DNA of 51,739 bases. Source: a bacterium (GTDB taxonomy: Bacteria; Acidobacteriota; Polarisedimenticolia; J045). A program made the translations under genes and the position numbers. The stretch is taken from positions 1 to 51,739 of the forward strand of contig JAJFTU010000196.1 of assembly GCA_021372775.1 (NCBI GenBank). Direction: 5' to 3'. This document shows positions 17,582-25,800 of the stretch, piece by piece (within the stretch, counting starts at the first letter, position 1; every line of letters starts with the position of its first letter). Below the pieces are notes generated by a model, which was not told where the DNA came from, did no database searches, and saw only the letters and a list, made by a program, of their open reading frames with translations.

Positions 17582-18223
17582 ATGACCGCTTCCCCGTTCC
17601 GACGCCCCGCGGCCGTCGTTCGCCCCGCGGCCTTCGTCCTTCTTGCGGCGTTCGCCGCCGCCGGCTGCGCCGGCGGCCCCCATCCGTACGACGAAGCCGG
17701 CGGGCTCAGCCCGCGGCTGATCAGGACCGCCTACTTCGACGACGGCAAGGCCCTCTTCGTCGGCCTCGACGTCACCGCCGCCGTCGCCGTGGACGCCGAG
17801 AAGACCCTCCCCTTGGCGCTCGTCCTGGCCAATCGCGGCCCGTCGGGCGCGGCGTTCGACCGCGAGTCGTTCCGGCTCGAGGACGACGGCGGACGCACGT
17901 TCCCGCTTCTCTCCTACGAGGAGTTCCGCGCCCTCTCCCGCGCGACGTCGCTCGACCGTCGGGCGTCGGAGAAGTTCTACGAAGCGGCGGCGCAACGCCT
18001 CGGCCCGGCCGCGGGAGGCGCGAATCCGACGATCCGCGCGGTCCCGTTCTTCGGCGTCGAAACGGCGCGGCGCGACCGCGTGGACATCGCGCCCGCGGAG
18101 TGGGCGCGCGGGATGCTCTACTTCCCTCGCCCCGCCGGCGACCTCGCCGGACGCGTCTTCTCGCTCCTCGTGCGGCCGATCGGGGCGGCGGAGACGATCG
18201 TCGTCAAGTTCCGCTGCGCCTGA
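17582..18223 (+). CDS. Hypothetical lipoprotein
   Basis: 213 aa. The ATG at 17582 has GGAGGATCG upstream; in-frame codons further 5' lack this. A hydrophobic signal followed by AAFAAAGC at about residue 34 is a lipobox, so the protein is probably anchored by a lipidated Cys. The rest looks like an immunoglobulin-like or DUF4352-type domain: LPLALVLANRGPSGAAFDRESFRLEDDGG, followed by a C-terminal strand FSLLVRPIGAAETIVVKF (both shown from a longer run). Its 3' end overlaps the convergent kinase gene by 20 bp. Function unknown. Confidence 0.75.
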   Translation: MTASPFRRPAAVVRPAAFVLLAAFAAAGCAGGPHPYDEAGGLSPRLIRTAYFDDGKALFVGLDVTAAVAVDAEKTLPLALVLANRGPSGAAFDRESFRLEDDGGRTFPLLSYEEFRALSRATSLDRRASEKFYEAAAQRLGPAAGGANPTIRAVPFFGVETARRDRVDIAPAEWARGMLYFPRPAGDLAGRVFSLLVRPIGAAETIVVKFRCA

Positions 18224-20705
18224 CGCCGTCCGCGCATTCGACCCGCGCCTTCGCCAGCGTCTCGGCGACGACGCGCCGCGTCTCCTGGACCGACGACGGC
18301 TTCTGCAGGAAGCCGTCCACGAGGTCCTCGGACATGCCCCGCAGCACGTCGCCGCGGTCGTAGCCGCTGGCGAGCACGAGGGCCGGCGACGGGCGCCGCG
18401 CGCGCAGCTCGCGGCAGACGTCGCGGCCGTCGAGGTCCGGCATCGTCAGATCGACGAGCGCGACGTCGAATCCGTCGGGCGCCTCGTCGAAGCGGGCCAG
18501 CGCGTCGCGCCCCCCTTCCGCCTCGACGACGACGCATCCCGCCGAGCGCAGCGCCGCGGCGAGCGCCTGGCGCACCGCCGGTTCGTCGTCGGCCACCAGC
18601 GCCCGCAGCCCCTTCGGCAGCGTCGCCTCGTCCGGCGCCGGTCCGTCCCCCGGCGCCGCGTCCCGCTGCGCCGGGAAGTAGAGCGTGAAGCAGGAACCGC
18701 GCCCCGGCTCGCTCGTAATGCTCAGTCCGGCGCGGTGGCCGCGCAGGATCCCGAGCATCGCCGAGAGCCCGAGTCCCCGCCCGGCCTGCTTCGTGGTGAA
18801 GAACGGATCGAAGATCCGCTGCAGGACGTCCTGCGGCATCCCGCAGCCGTCGTCGCGCACCTCCAAAACGACGAAGTTCCCCGCCGCCGGCGGCTCGCCG
18901 TGCGGCGGCGCGATCGCGTTCGGGTCGTCCACCCGCGCCAAACGCGTCGCGAGGCGGACCACGCCGTCGCGCCCTCCGAGCGATTCCGCGGCGTTCGTCA
19001 CGAGGTTCATCACGACCTGCTGCAGCTGGGCCGCGTCGGCGCGCACCGCGGGCAGGTCCGCGGCGAGGTCGAACCGCAGGTCCACGTTCTTCGGGATCGA
19101 CACCCCCAGCAGATGCACCATCTCGTCGACGACCTGATTGACGTCGAGCGGCCGCACGCCGAGCGCCGCGCGGCCGGAGTAGGCCAGGAGCTGCCGCGTG
19201 AGCGCCGCCGCGCGGAGCGTCGCGCCGGCCGCGTTGTCGAGATACTCGCGCCCCGGACCTTCCTCGAGCTGCGCGAGGTTGATGTTCCCGAGCACGGCGC
19301 CGAGCAGGTTGTTGAAGTCGTGCGCGATCCCCCCGGCCAGCACCCCGAGGCTCTCCAGCCGCTGCCGCTGCTGGAGGATCCGCTCCGACTGGCGCGCCAC
19401 GGTCACGTCGCGCGACGTCCCGACGATCAGCCGCACGCGCCCCGCGCCGTCGAGGATCGGCACGAGCTGCGTCTGCCAGGTCCGCGGCCGGCCGGAGCAT
19501 TCCTCCGTCTCCTCGTAGGCGATCGACGCGGCGGCCTCGACGCAGCGGCGGTAGTTGGCGGCCGCCCGCGCGGCGACCTCCGGCGGCAGGACATCCTCGA
19601 GACGCCGGCCCGCGACGTCGGCGTTGCCCCGCCCGACCGCCCTTTCGAGCGCGGGGTTGATCCGCTCGACGCTGAAGCCGCCGTCTTGATCGACCGCGAT
19701 CCAGAAGATCGTGTCCGGGGTGTGGTCGCAGAGGGCGCCGAGCAGATCTTCCCGCGCCCGCAGGCTCGCCTCGACGCGCCGCCGCACCTCCGACTCCGCT
19801 TCGAGGTCCCGCGCCCGCCGACGCGAGACCCGCAGCGAACGGACGCCCCAGCCGGCCGCGGCGATCAGCGCGAGGCCGATCGGGACGACGATGACCAGCG
19901 CCCGCCTCAGCACCGCCCAGAACGGCAAGTCCGCCGAATCGAGCGCCGCGAAGTACTTGGTCCGCAGTTCCGCGGCGCGCCCGCTCTCCTTCAGCAGGAA
20001 CAGCCCTTCGTCGAGCGCCGCGAGAAGCTCCGCGTCGCCGCGATGAACGGCGAAGGCGTAGGGATGCCGCGGAATCGGCGCGGAAAGGACCTTCAGGCCG
20101 CGCAGCCCGAGTTCGCGCGCCGCGTACTGCCCGGCCGGCCGCGGCAGGACCGCGGCCTCGACGTCTCCGCGCGCCAGCGCCTGCAGCGCCTCGCGCGAGG
20201 ATCCGGCCGGCAGCGGCGTCGCGCCGTGCGCGTGCAGCCACTCCCACGCGCAGCCTCCCCGCTGCGTGACGACCCCCGGCGAGCGCAGCGCCTCCTCGCC
20301 GGTCGCCGCGCGGCTGTCCCCGCGCACGAAGACGGCGTGCGTCACGAGGGAGTGAGGAGACGTGAACTCGGCGACGCGTTGCCGCGACGGCGTGACTAGG
20401 AGGCCGGAGAGGGCGTCGATCTCGCCCGCCTCGAACCGTCGGCGGACGTCGCCCCAATCCCCGCAGCGGAACTCGACGGCGATCCCTTCCGCCGCCGCCG
20501 CTTCGCGCATCAGGTCGATGTTGAAGCCGACGGGACGGCCCGCGGCGTCGAGGCTCTCGAACGGCGGCATCGAGGCGTCGCAACCGACGACGATGCTCCG
20601 CCGCTCCGCCGCTCCCGCCGCGCCGGCGGCGAACAGCAGCGACGCCGCGACCGCAGCGGCGATTCGCGGCGAAATGACGCGACAGAGTGCCGATCCGCCT
20701 CGCAT
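18204..20705 (-). CDS. BvgS-like hybrid histidine kinase with periplasmic solute-binding sensor
   Basis: 833 aa. Order: signal peptide about 1-33; a family-3 solute-binding domain about 36-255 (SIVVGCDASMPPFESLDAAG, GFNIDLMREAA); a membrane helix about 268-292; PAS about 325-440 (DHTPDTIFWIAVDQDGGF, GTSRDVT); HisKA with GGIAHDFNN; HATPase with NLVTNAAESL, DDGCGMPQ and GLGLSAMLGI; C-terminal receiver with VALVDLTMPDLDG and FLQKP. It probably binds an amino-acid-like ligand and passes phosphate on, since it has no output domain. The ATG has GGGGG upstream and a TATACT -10 box lies at 20734-20739. Its stop lies inside the convergent lipoprotein gene. Confidence 0.92.
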   Translation of the reverse strand: MRGGSALCRVISPRIAAAVAASLLFAAGAAGAAERRSIVVGCDASMPPFESLDAAGRPVGFNIDLMREAAAAEGIAVEFRCGDWGDVRRRFEAGEIDALSGLLVTPSRQRVAEFTSPHSLVTHAVFVRGDSRAATGEEALRSPGVVTQRGGCAWEWLHAHGATPLPAGSSREALQALARGDVEAAVLPRPAGQYAARELGLRGLKVLSAPIPRHPYAFAVHRGDAELLAALDEGLFLLKESGRAAELRTKYFAALDSADLPFWAVLRRALVIVVPIGLALIAAAGWGVRSLRVSRRRARDLEAESEVRRRVEASLRAREDLLGALCDHTPDTIFWIAVDQDGGFSVERINPALERAVGRGNADVAGRRLEDVLPPEVAARAAANYRRCVEAAASIAYEETEECSGRPRTWQTQLVPILDGAGRVRLIVGTSRDVTVARQSERILQQRQRLESLGVLAGGIAHDFNNLLGAVLGNINLAQLEEGPGREYLDNAAGATLRAAALTRQLLAYSGRAALGVRPLDVNQVVDEMVHLLGVSIPKNVDLRFDLAADLPAVRADAAQLQQVVMNLVTNAAESLGGRDGVVRLATRLARVDDPNAIAPPHGEPPAAGNFVVLEVRDDGCGMPQDVLQRIFDPFFTTKQAGRGLGLSAMLGILRGHRAGLSITSEPGRGSCFTLYFPAQRDAAPGDGPAPDEATLPKGLRALVADDEPAVRQALAAALRSAGCVVVEAEGGRDALARFDEAPDGFDVALVDLTMPDLDGRDVCRELRARRPSPALVLASGYDRGDVLRGMSEDLVDGFLQKPSSVQETRRVVAETLAKARVECADGVRRSGT

Positions 20706-20733
20706 TTTCCCCCAACCTGCTGCCTGCACGGAC

Positions 20734-20739
20734 AGTATA
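20734..20739 (-). promoter_or_regulatory. -10 box of the BvgS-like kinase gene
   Basis: TATACT on the minus strand, 28 nt before the ATG. No convincing -35. Confidence 0.4.
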
Positions 20740-20826
20740 GAGACCGCGGGGCCCTCGCGTCCGCCCCTTTTCTTCGCCCGCCCGCCTCGCGCGACGGAGG
20801 CGCGGACGCATCGGGGAGGATCGGCG

Positions 20827-21531
20827 ATGATCACCGTCCGCCGCTCGTCGGAACGCGGCCACTTCGACCACGGGTGGCTCGACACGCGCCACACGTTTTC
20901 GTTCGCGGCCTACCACGACTCGCGGCACATGGGGTTCCGCGCGCTGCGGGTGATCAACGAGGACCGCGTCGCGCCCGGGGAGGGCTTCCCCATCCATCCG
21001 CACGAGAACATGGAGATCGTCACCTACATCCTCGAGGGGGCGCTCCGGCACCGCGACACCCTCGGCGCCGGCGCGGTGATCCGCCGCGGCGAGGCGCAGC
21101 GGATGAGCGCCGGGACCGGCGTCATGCACAGCGAGTTCAACGCCTCGTCGGCCGAGCCGGTTCATTTTCTGCAAATCTGGATCCTGCCCGCGGTCCTTGG
21201 AATCGCGCCGTCGTACGAGCAGCGCGCCTTCGATCTCGAGGCGCGCCGCGGCGTCCTCGTGCCGATCGCCGCGCCGGACGCCGCCGAGGGGGCGCTGACG
21301 ATCCACCAGGACGCGCGCCTCTTCGCCGCCCTCCTCGCGCCCGGGGACGAGGTCTCGCGCCCGCTCGCGCCGGGACGCGGCGCGTGGATCCAGGTCGCGT
21401 CGGGCGAGCTGGAGCTCATCCCCGGCGGGACCGCGCTCTCGGCCGGCGACGGAGCGGCGATCGAAGACGAACCGATGATCGCGGTCCGCGCCCTCGAGGA
21501 CGCGGAGTTCCTGTTGTTCGATCTGGCCTGA
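20827..21531 (+). CDS. Pirin family protein
   Basis: 234 aa bicupin. Pirin signatures are clear: DTRHTFSFAAYHD, FPIHPHENMEIVTYILEGAL with the metal-binding His-X-His...Glu set, MSAGTGVMHSEFNAS, and PVHFLQIWILP. It resembles YhhW-type pirins, some of which have quercetin dioxygenase activity; the physiological role is usually unknown. The ATG at 20827 has GGGGAGGATC upstream. Divergent from the BvgS-like kinase, with 121 bp between them. Confidence 0.93.
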   Translation: MITVRRSSERGHFDHGWLDTRHTFSFAAYHDSRHMGFRALRVINEDRVAPGEGFPIHPHENMEIVTYILEGALRHRDTLGAGAVIRRGEAQRMSAGTGVMHSEFNASSAEPVHFLQIWILPAVLGIAPSYEQRAFDLEARRGVLVPIAAPDAAEGALTIHQDARLFAALLAPGDEVSRPLAPGRGAWIQVASGELELIPGGTALSAGDGAAIEDEPMIAVRALEDAEFLLFDLA

Positions 21532-21609
21532 AGCGCGCGGCGACCTTCGACCGCACGGCGAAGCCGGCGCGTTCGGCGAGGGACGGAAGGGCCGCAGGCC
21601 GGCGTTCCG

Positions 21610-22965
21610 TCAGAAGTTCAGCTTCGTCGTGTAGACGACCTCGAAGCGCAGGAAGTAGCCGCCGTCGGTCCCCGCGTAGAAGTCGCCAGGATTCAGGCTC
21701 TCGTAGAGCGCGTGCCCCTTCCAGCGCGAATTCAGCGTGTAGTCCGCGCGCACCTGCCACAGGTTCCCGCGGTCCTTTCCGGTCCCGAAGATCGCCGACG
21801 GCGCCGCCGGCGCCTCGAAGGCGTTCATCTTGTAGTAGGCGCCGCGCAGCAGCAGGTTCTTGACCGGCGTGATCAGGAACTCGGCCTGCCACATCCCGGT
21901 GTTCGTCCAGTAGGCCGGCCCGCCCTTCTCCGGCACCTGCGTGTAGATGTACAGCTCGCTGTACTTCGGCCAGCGCGAGAACAGCGGATCCCAGCCCTCG
22001 ATCTTGCCGGTCGTCGGGTCGTCGCCCGACATCGCGACGTAGCCGAGCTGGATCGACGGCTTCATCGGGTTGTCGAACACCTTCTTGACGTAGGCGTAGC
22101 CGCCCCAGGCGCGGATGTCCTGCTCGGCCAGTTCGCGCGCGGGGTTGGCGTCCTGCGTTCCCCACTGGTAGGCGAACTCGCCCGTCGCCGACCAGCCGTC
22201 GCCGAGCAGCCGCACGACGCGGCCGCCGAGGGTGTTGATCTTCCGGTCCGGCTGGAAGAACGCCGACGTCTTGGCCCGGATGTCGTCCTTCTCGGTCTTG
22301 TGGAAGAAGTACCCTTCGATCGCGGTCTTGGCGAGGCTCTTGTCGGTGTAGTAGAGGCCGAGCGCCTGCTCGTCCCACTCGTTGAGCCCCTTCGGTCCGT
22401 ACGCCGACTCGTTGAAGCGCGGCAGGTAGGTGTCGCGGCGCGGATCGGAGATCGCCATGAACTCCAAGGTCGACTTCGGCGCGAGCTTGCAGCTGACGTC
22501 GAGGGCGTTGAAGTAGGCGGTGCGGGAGCCGTCGAGCGAGCTGCCGTCGAAGATGACGAAACCCTCGCCGCGCATCAGGTTCTGCCGCCCGAGCCGCGCC
22601 GAGAGCTTGTCGGTGAACTTGTAGTCGAGGTACGCCGTCTCGAAGACCGCCTCGTCCCACTTGAACTCGGTGTCGGGCCGCGTCGCCTTCTTGCTCTCGC
22701 TGTTCAGCCCGACCATCACCTCGGCCTTCGAGCCGAAGTTGATCTTCGACCACACGCGGGTGCGGAACCGATACTGGGTCTTGGAGTCGTAGGTCGCGCT
22801 GTCGTGGTCGGTGATGTTGTCCCACGCCTCGCTGCGGACGCGTTCCTCGACGCCGAACTCGACCTTCGTCCCGGAGGCCGGCGCGGCGGCCGGCGGAGCG
22901 GTCTGCGCGAACGCCGCCGGCGACGCGAGCGCCATCGCCAACACGACTGCGGTCTTTCCCGTCAT
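21610..22965 (-). CDS. Alginate-export-type outer-membrane porin
   Basis: 451 aa. The signal peptide MTGKTAVVLAMALASPAAFA is followed by a short Pro/Ala linker, then alternating amphipathic strands throughout (YRFRTRVWSKINFGSKAEV, AVFETAYLDYKFTDKLSARLG) that end in an aromatic C-terminus (VVYTTKLNF), the pattern of a monomeric beta-barrel. The domain resembles Alginate_exp/AlgE-type proteins, which pass small solutes or polysaccharides across the outer membrane; the substrate here is unknown. The ATG at 22965 has CAGGAGCG upstream. The frame stays open another 87 codons 5' with coding-like codons (see finding), but only this start gives a proper signal peptide. Confidence 0.85.
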   Translation of the reverse strand: MTGKTAVVLAMALASPAAFAQTAPPAAAPASGTKVEFGVEERVRSEAWDNITDHDSATYDSKTQYRFRTRVWSKINFGSKAEVMVGLNSESKKATRPDTEFKWDEAVFETAYLDYKFTDKLSARLGRQNLMRGEGFVIFDGSSLDGSRTAYFNALDVSCKLAPKSTLEFMAISDPRRDTYLPRFNESAYGPKGLNEWDEQALGLYYTDKSLAKTAIEGYFFHKTEKDDIRAKTSAFFQPDRKINTLGGRVVRLLGDGWSATGEFAYQWGTQDANPARELAEQDIRAWGGYAYVKKVFDNPMKPSIQLGYVAMSGDDPTTGKIEGWDPLFSRWPKYSELYIYTQVPEKGGPAYWTNTGMWQAEFLITPVKNLLLRGAYYKMNAFEAPAAPSAIFGTGKDRGNLWQVRADYTLNSRWKGHALYESLNPGDFYAGTDGGYFLRFEVVYTTKLNF

Positions 22966-23416
22966 CTGATCGCTCCTGCCCTCGAACGGCCGGCGCGCCG
23001 GCGCCCGCGATTGGAACGGCGTGTTGCGCCCGACGCAGCGGATCAGGCCCTCTTCCTCGACCAGCTTCTTCCTGCCGGCCAGGTCTTCCTTCGTCGGCGC
23101 GACTTGGTCGGCGAACTCCTGCTCCCGCAGCATCCGGCGGCGTTTCGACTCGCCCAAACGACGGCACGGCGGCAGGTCGATCACTTCGAGCCCGCCACGC
23201 GCCCCGCGCGGCCGCCGCAGTTGATTCTAACCGCGACGGGGCTGGATCTCCCAAAGGCCTCCGCCGAGCGGCGCGATCCCCGAGACGAACCTCGCCGTCC
23301 GCGCGACCGGCGCGGTCTTCCGCGATCCCCGCGGCGTCTTCACCGCGCGGCGCGAGGCGCCGCTCGCCTACCATCCCGAGGACGTGCGCCTCAAATGGAT
23401 CGCCGCGCCCTGCGCG
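22966..23416. other. Intergenic stretch with coding-like relics on both strands
   Basis: About 450 bp without an assignable gene. On the minus strand, 22966-23226 continues the porin frame with strong GC3 codons and a plausible peptide (ADQVAPTKEDLAGRKKL... LIRCVGRNTPF), possible starts GTG 23184 or ATG 23133. On the plus strand, 23231-23416 reads as coding-like (AVRATGAVFRDPRGVFTARR, APLAYHPEDVRLKWIAAP) with no start codon, and then runs antisense into the MFS gene end. Both look like remnants or unrecognised small genes. No RNA gene or insertion element is seen. Confidence 0.45.
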
Positions 23417-24601
23417 TCATGGCGGGGTGAGCGCCCGGCGCTTCGGCCGCAGCAGCGGGCGCAGCGCGACGAGTCCGGCGAGCGGCCCGAGCGCCAGCGG
23501 CAGCAGCAGGAAGCGGGTCGGAAGGAGCGGCGCGAGTTCGTTGAGCAGCTCGATGCTGGCGATCGTCACGCCGAAGCCGACGGCGTTCATCAGCGTCAGC
23601 GTCGTGCCGACCAGTTCGCGCGGCGCGTGCGCCGCGGCCAGCGCCGAATACTGCGGCGAATCGGCGACGACCGCGGCGCCCCACAGCAGCAGGAACGGCG
23701 CGACGACGAGCGGACCGCGCGCCAGCGCGATCGGCGAGACGACGCAGCAGGCGCCCGACGCGGCGAGGCTCCAGATGGCGACGCGCGCGCTGCCTAGGCA
23801 GCGGGTCGCGACGGCGCCGACGCCGCAGCCCAGCGCCCCCGCGGCGACGACGACGAACGAGCGCGACGGCACGTCCGCCGCCGCCGTTCCGGCGCTCTGG
23901 GCGACGACGACCGGCACGAACGCCCAGAAGGCGTAGAGCTCCCACATGTGCCCGAAGTAGCCGAACGCCGCGGCGCGGACGCCGGCCGCGCTCAACTCCG
24001 CGGGGCGCACGAAGAGCCGCTTGGGCCGCGCCGCGCCGGCCGCGGTCGGCTCTCCGGCGAACGCGCCGACCGCCGCGCCGCCGGCCATCGCCAGCGCCGA
24101 GACGGCGGCGACGACGGCCTCCCACGGCAGGTCGGCGCCGAGCGCGCGCAGTCCGTGCGGAAGCGCCGTGCCGAGCACGAGCGCCGCGACGAGCCAGCCC
24201 ATCGCGTGCCCGCGGTCCTCGCCGAACCGCTCGTCGGCGATCTTCAGCGCGACCGGGTATACCCCCGCCAGCGCGATCCCCGTGACGAAGCGGACGGCGA
24301 CAAGCTGCGCGAGCGAGCCGGCCGCGAGGAGCGCGAGGTTCGCGCCGCCCGCCGCGACGCCGCAGCAGAGGAACAGCCGCCGGGACGGGAAGCGGTCGGC
24401 GAGGCCGAGCGCGGCGAAGAGCAGCGTGCCGACGATGAAGCCGACCTGCACGGCGGAGGTCGCGTGCCCCAGCGCGCTCGGCGCGAGCCCCCACGCGCGC
24501 CGCAGGTCCTCCATGACCGCGTTCGTCGCGAACCAGGGCGACGTCCCCGCGAACTCCGCGGCGACCAGCACGACCAGCAGGCGGCGCGTCCCCTTCCCCA
24601 C
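23417..24601 (-). CDS. Major facilitator superfamily transporter
   Basis: 394 aa with twelve hydrophobic helices. The first loop WFATNAVMEDLRRAWGL and the helix 2-3 loop LADRFPSRRLF match the MFS pattern, and GIALAGVYPVALKIADERFG fits helix 4-5. It resembles putative exporters of the YbjJ/CynX-type group; the substrate is not readable. The start is a GTG at 24601 without a clear Shine-Dalgarno, so a slightly different start is possible. It is followed by the relic region and not part of a clear operon. Confidence 0.85.
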   Translation of the reverse strand: MGKGTRRLLVVLVAAEFAGTSPWFATNAVMEDLRRAWGLAPSALGHATSAVQVGFIVGTLLFAALGLADRFPSRRLFLCCGVAAGGANLALLAAGSLAQLVAVRFVTGIALAGVYPVALKIADERFGEDRGHAMGWLVAALVLGTALPHGLRALGADLPWEAVVAAVSALAMAGGAAVGAFAGEPTAAGAARPKRLFVRPAELSAAGVRAAAFGYFGHMWELYAFWAFVPVVVAQSAGTAAADVPSRSFVVVAAGALGCGVGAVATRCLGSARVAIWSLAASGACCVVSPIALARGPLVVAPFLLLWGAAVVADSPQYSALAAAHAPRELVGTTLTLMNAVGFGVTIASIELLNELAPLLPTRFLLLPLALGPLAGLVALRPLLRPKRRALTPP

Positions 24602-24852
24602 CGCGCGAGCCTACCATCGCTTCGCGGCCGCGGCGCCGCGGACGTCGGCGTGATCGAGAGTCGCGCGGCGAGGATCGTCGGCGCGCGAGGCGCAGGTCGC
24701 GGACGGGCGCCGCCGCGTCGGGATAGACTTCCAGCGGCCGCCGGGCCGGCCCGGGAGAATCGCGCCGCCTTCGCTCGCGGAGTCCGTCGGCGGCCCCGCC
24801 CGGCGTCCGTCGGCGCCCCGCGGAGCGACGACGCCGAGGAGACTCGCGGATC
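24602..24852. other. Intergenic region between MFS and P-loop kinase genes
   Basis: 251 bp between divergent genes. A TAGACT-like -10 box lies at 24724-24729 on the plus strand without a good -35. No other structure is recognised. Confidence 0.3.
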
Positions 24853-25368
24853 ATGGCCGTGCTGGTCGTCTTCTCCGGACTACCGGGAACCGGGAAGTCC
24901 TCGATCGCGCGCGCCGTGGCCGCGCGCAGCGGCGCCGTCTGGCTCCGCATCGATTCGATCGAGCAGGCGATCAGGGACGCCGACCCCGCGCGGGGAACGT
25001 TGAACGACGCCGGCTACAGGGCGGCGTTCGCCGCGGCGGAGGACAACCTGCGGCTCGGCCGGGACGTCGTCGGCGACTCCGTCAATCCTTGGATGCGGAC
25101 GCGCGACGCGTGGAGGGACGTCGGCCTGCGCGCCGGCGCGGCGGTTCTCGAGGTGGAAACCGTTTGCTCCGACCTCGAAGAACACCGCCGCCGCGTCGAG
25201 ACGCGGACGAGCGACGTGCCGGGCCTCGTCCTTCCCGATTGGCGGGCGGTGATCGAACGGGACTACCACCCGTGGAAGCGCCGCCCGCTGGTTCTCGACA
25301 CGGCGGCCCTCGGCGTCCCCGCCTGCGTGGACGTCGTCGTCGCGGCGATGGCCCGACTTCGCCGATAG
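24853..25368 (+). CDS. P-loop kinase of the AAA_33 type
   Basis: 171 aa soluble protein. It opens with VVFSGLPGTGKSSIA (Walker A, residues 9-16), followed by WLRIDSIEQAIRDA, the metal/substrate Asp of zeta-toxin/chloramphenicol-phosphotransferase-like kinases. The sequence DVVGDSVNPWMRTRDAW fits the second strand-loop of this group, and the Arg-rich CSDLEEHRRRVETR is a lid segment. It likely phosphorylates a small molecule; the substrate is unknown. The ATG at 24853 has GGAGAC 11 nt upstream. It stands alone, convergent with tRNA-Pro. Confidence 0.78.
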   Translation: MAVLVVFSGLPGTGKSSIARAVAARSGAVWLRIDSIEQAIRDADPARGTLNDAGYRAAFAAAEDNLRLGRDVVGDSVNPWMRTRDAWRDVGLRAGAAVLEVETVCSDLEEHRRRVETRTSDVPGLVLPDWRAVIERDYHPWKRRPLVLDTAALGVPACVDVVVAAMARLRR

Positions 25369-25529
25369 CGCTCGGGCGGCGCGGACCTCCACGTCGCCGG
25401 CGGCGCCTCGCGCGTCGGCGCGCGACGGCCGCGAGCCCGGCGCCGGGCAGAGACTCGACAAATCGCGGTCGCGCCGGCGAGACGCTTCGCGCCCCGATCC
25501 GCAACTTCTCGACGACTGTTTAGGTTGAA

Positions 25530-25606
25530 TGGTCGGGGCGGCCGGATTTGAACCGGCGACCACTTGCACCCCAAGCAAGTGCGCTACCAGGCTGCGCCAC
25601 GCCCCG
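25530..25606 (-). tRNA. tRNA-Pro (GGG)
   Basis: Complete cloverleaf on the minus strand. Acceptor CGGGGCG/CGCCCCG; anticodon stem closing loop TTGGGGT with anticodon GGG, reading CCC. The T arm GCCGG-TTCAAAT-CCGGC is perfect. 3' CCA is encoded (25530-25532). Confidence 0.96.
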
Positions 25607-25657
25607 ACACTGTTCCGGCCGCGGAAGCGGCCGCGACTGCTGTTTCAAGACCGCGGG

Positions 25658-25663
25658 ATTCTA
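25658..25663 (-). promoter_or_regulatory. Extended -10 promoter of tRNA-Pro
   Basis: TGC-TAGAAT on the minus strand (TG at 25665-25666) gives an extended -10 element about 45 nt before the mature tRNA. A TTGATC lies 21 nt upstream, too far to be an ideal -35. Confidence 0.5.
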
Positions 25664-25800
25664 GCACCACTCCGTTGCGCGTGCGATCAACGTTCGCCTC
25701 GCGCGGAAAGGCGCGGCGAAAGCCGTCCTCGCGCCGTCCGCCTCGCGCGGCGAGCGCCGCGAAAGCCGTCTTCGCGCCGCGCATCCGCGACCGCGCGCGG

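Noticed and set aside
25435-25448. Perfect 14-bp palindrome GCCCGGCGCCGGGC after tRNA-Pro
   Set aside because: No U-tract and no loop; such GC palindromes are expected by chance in this base composition.
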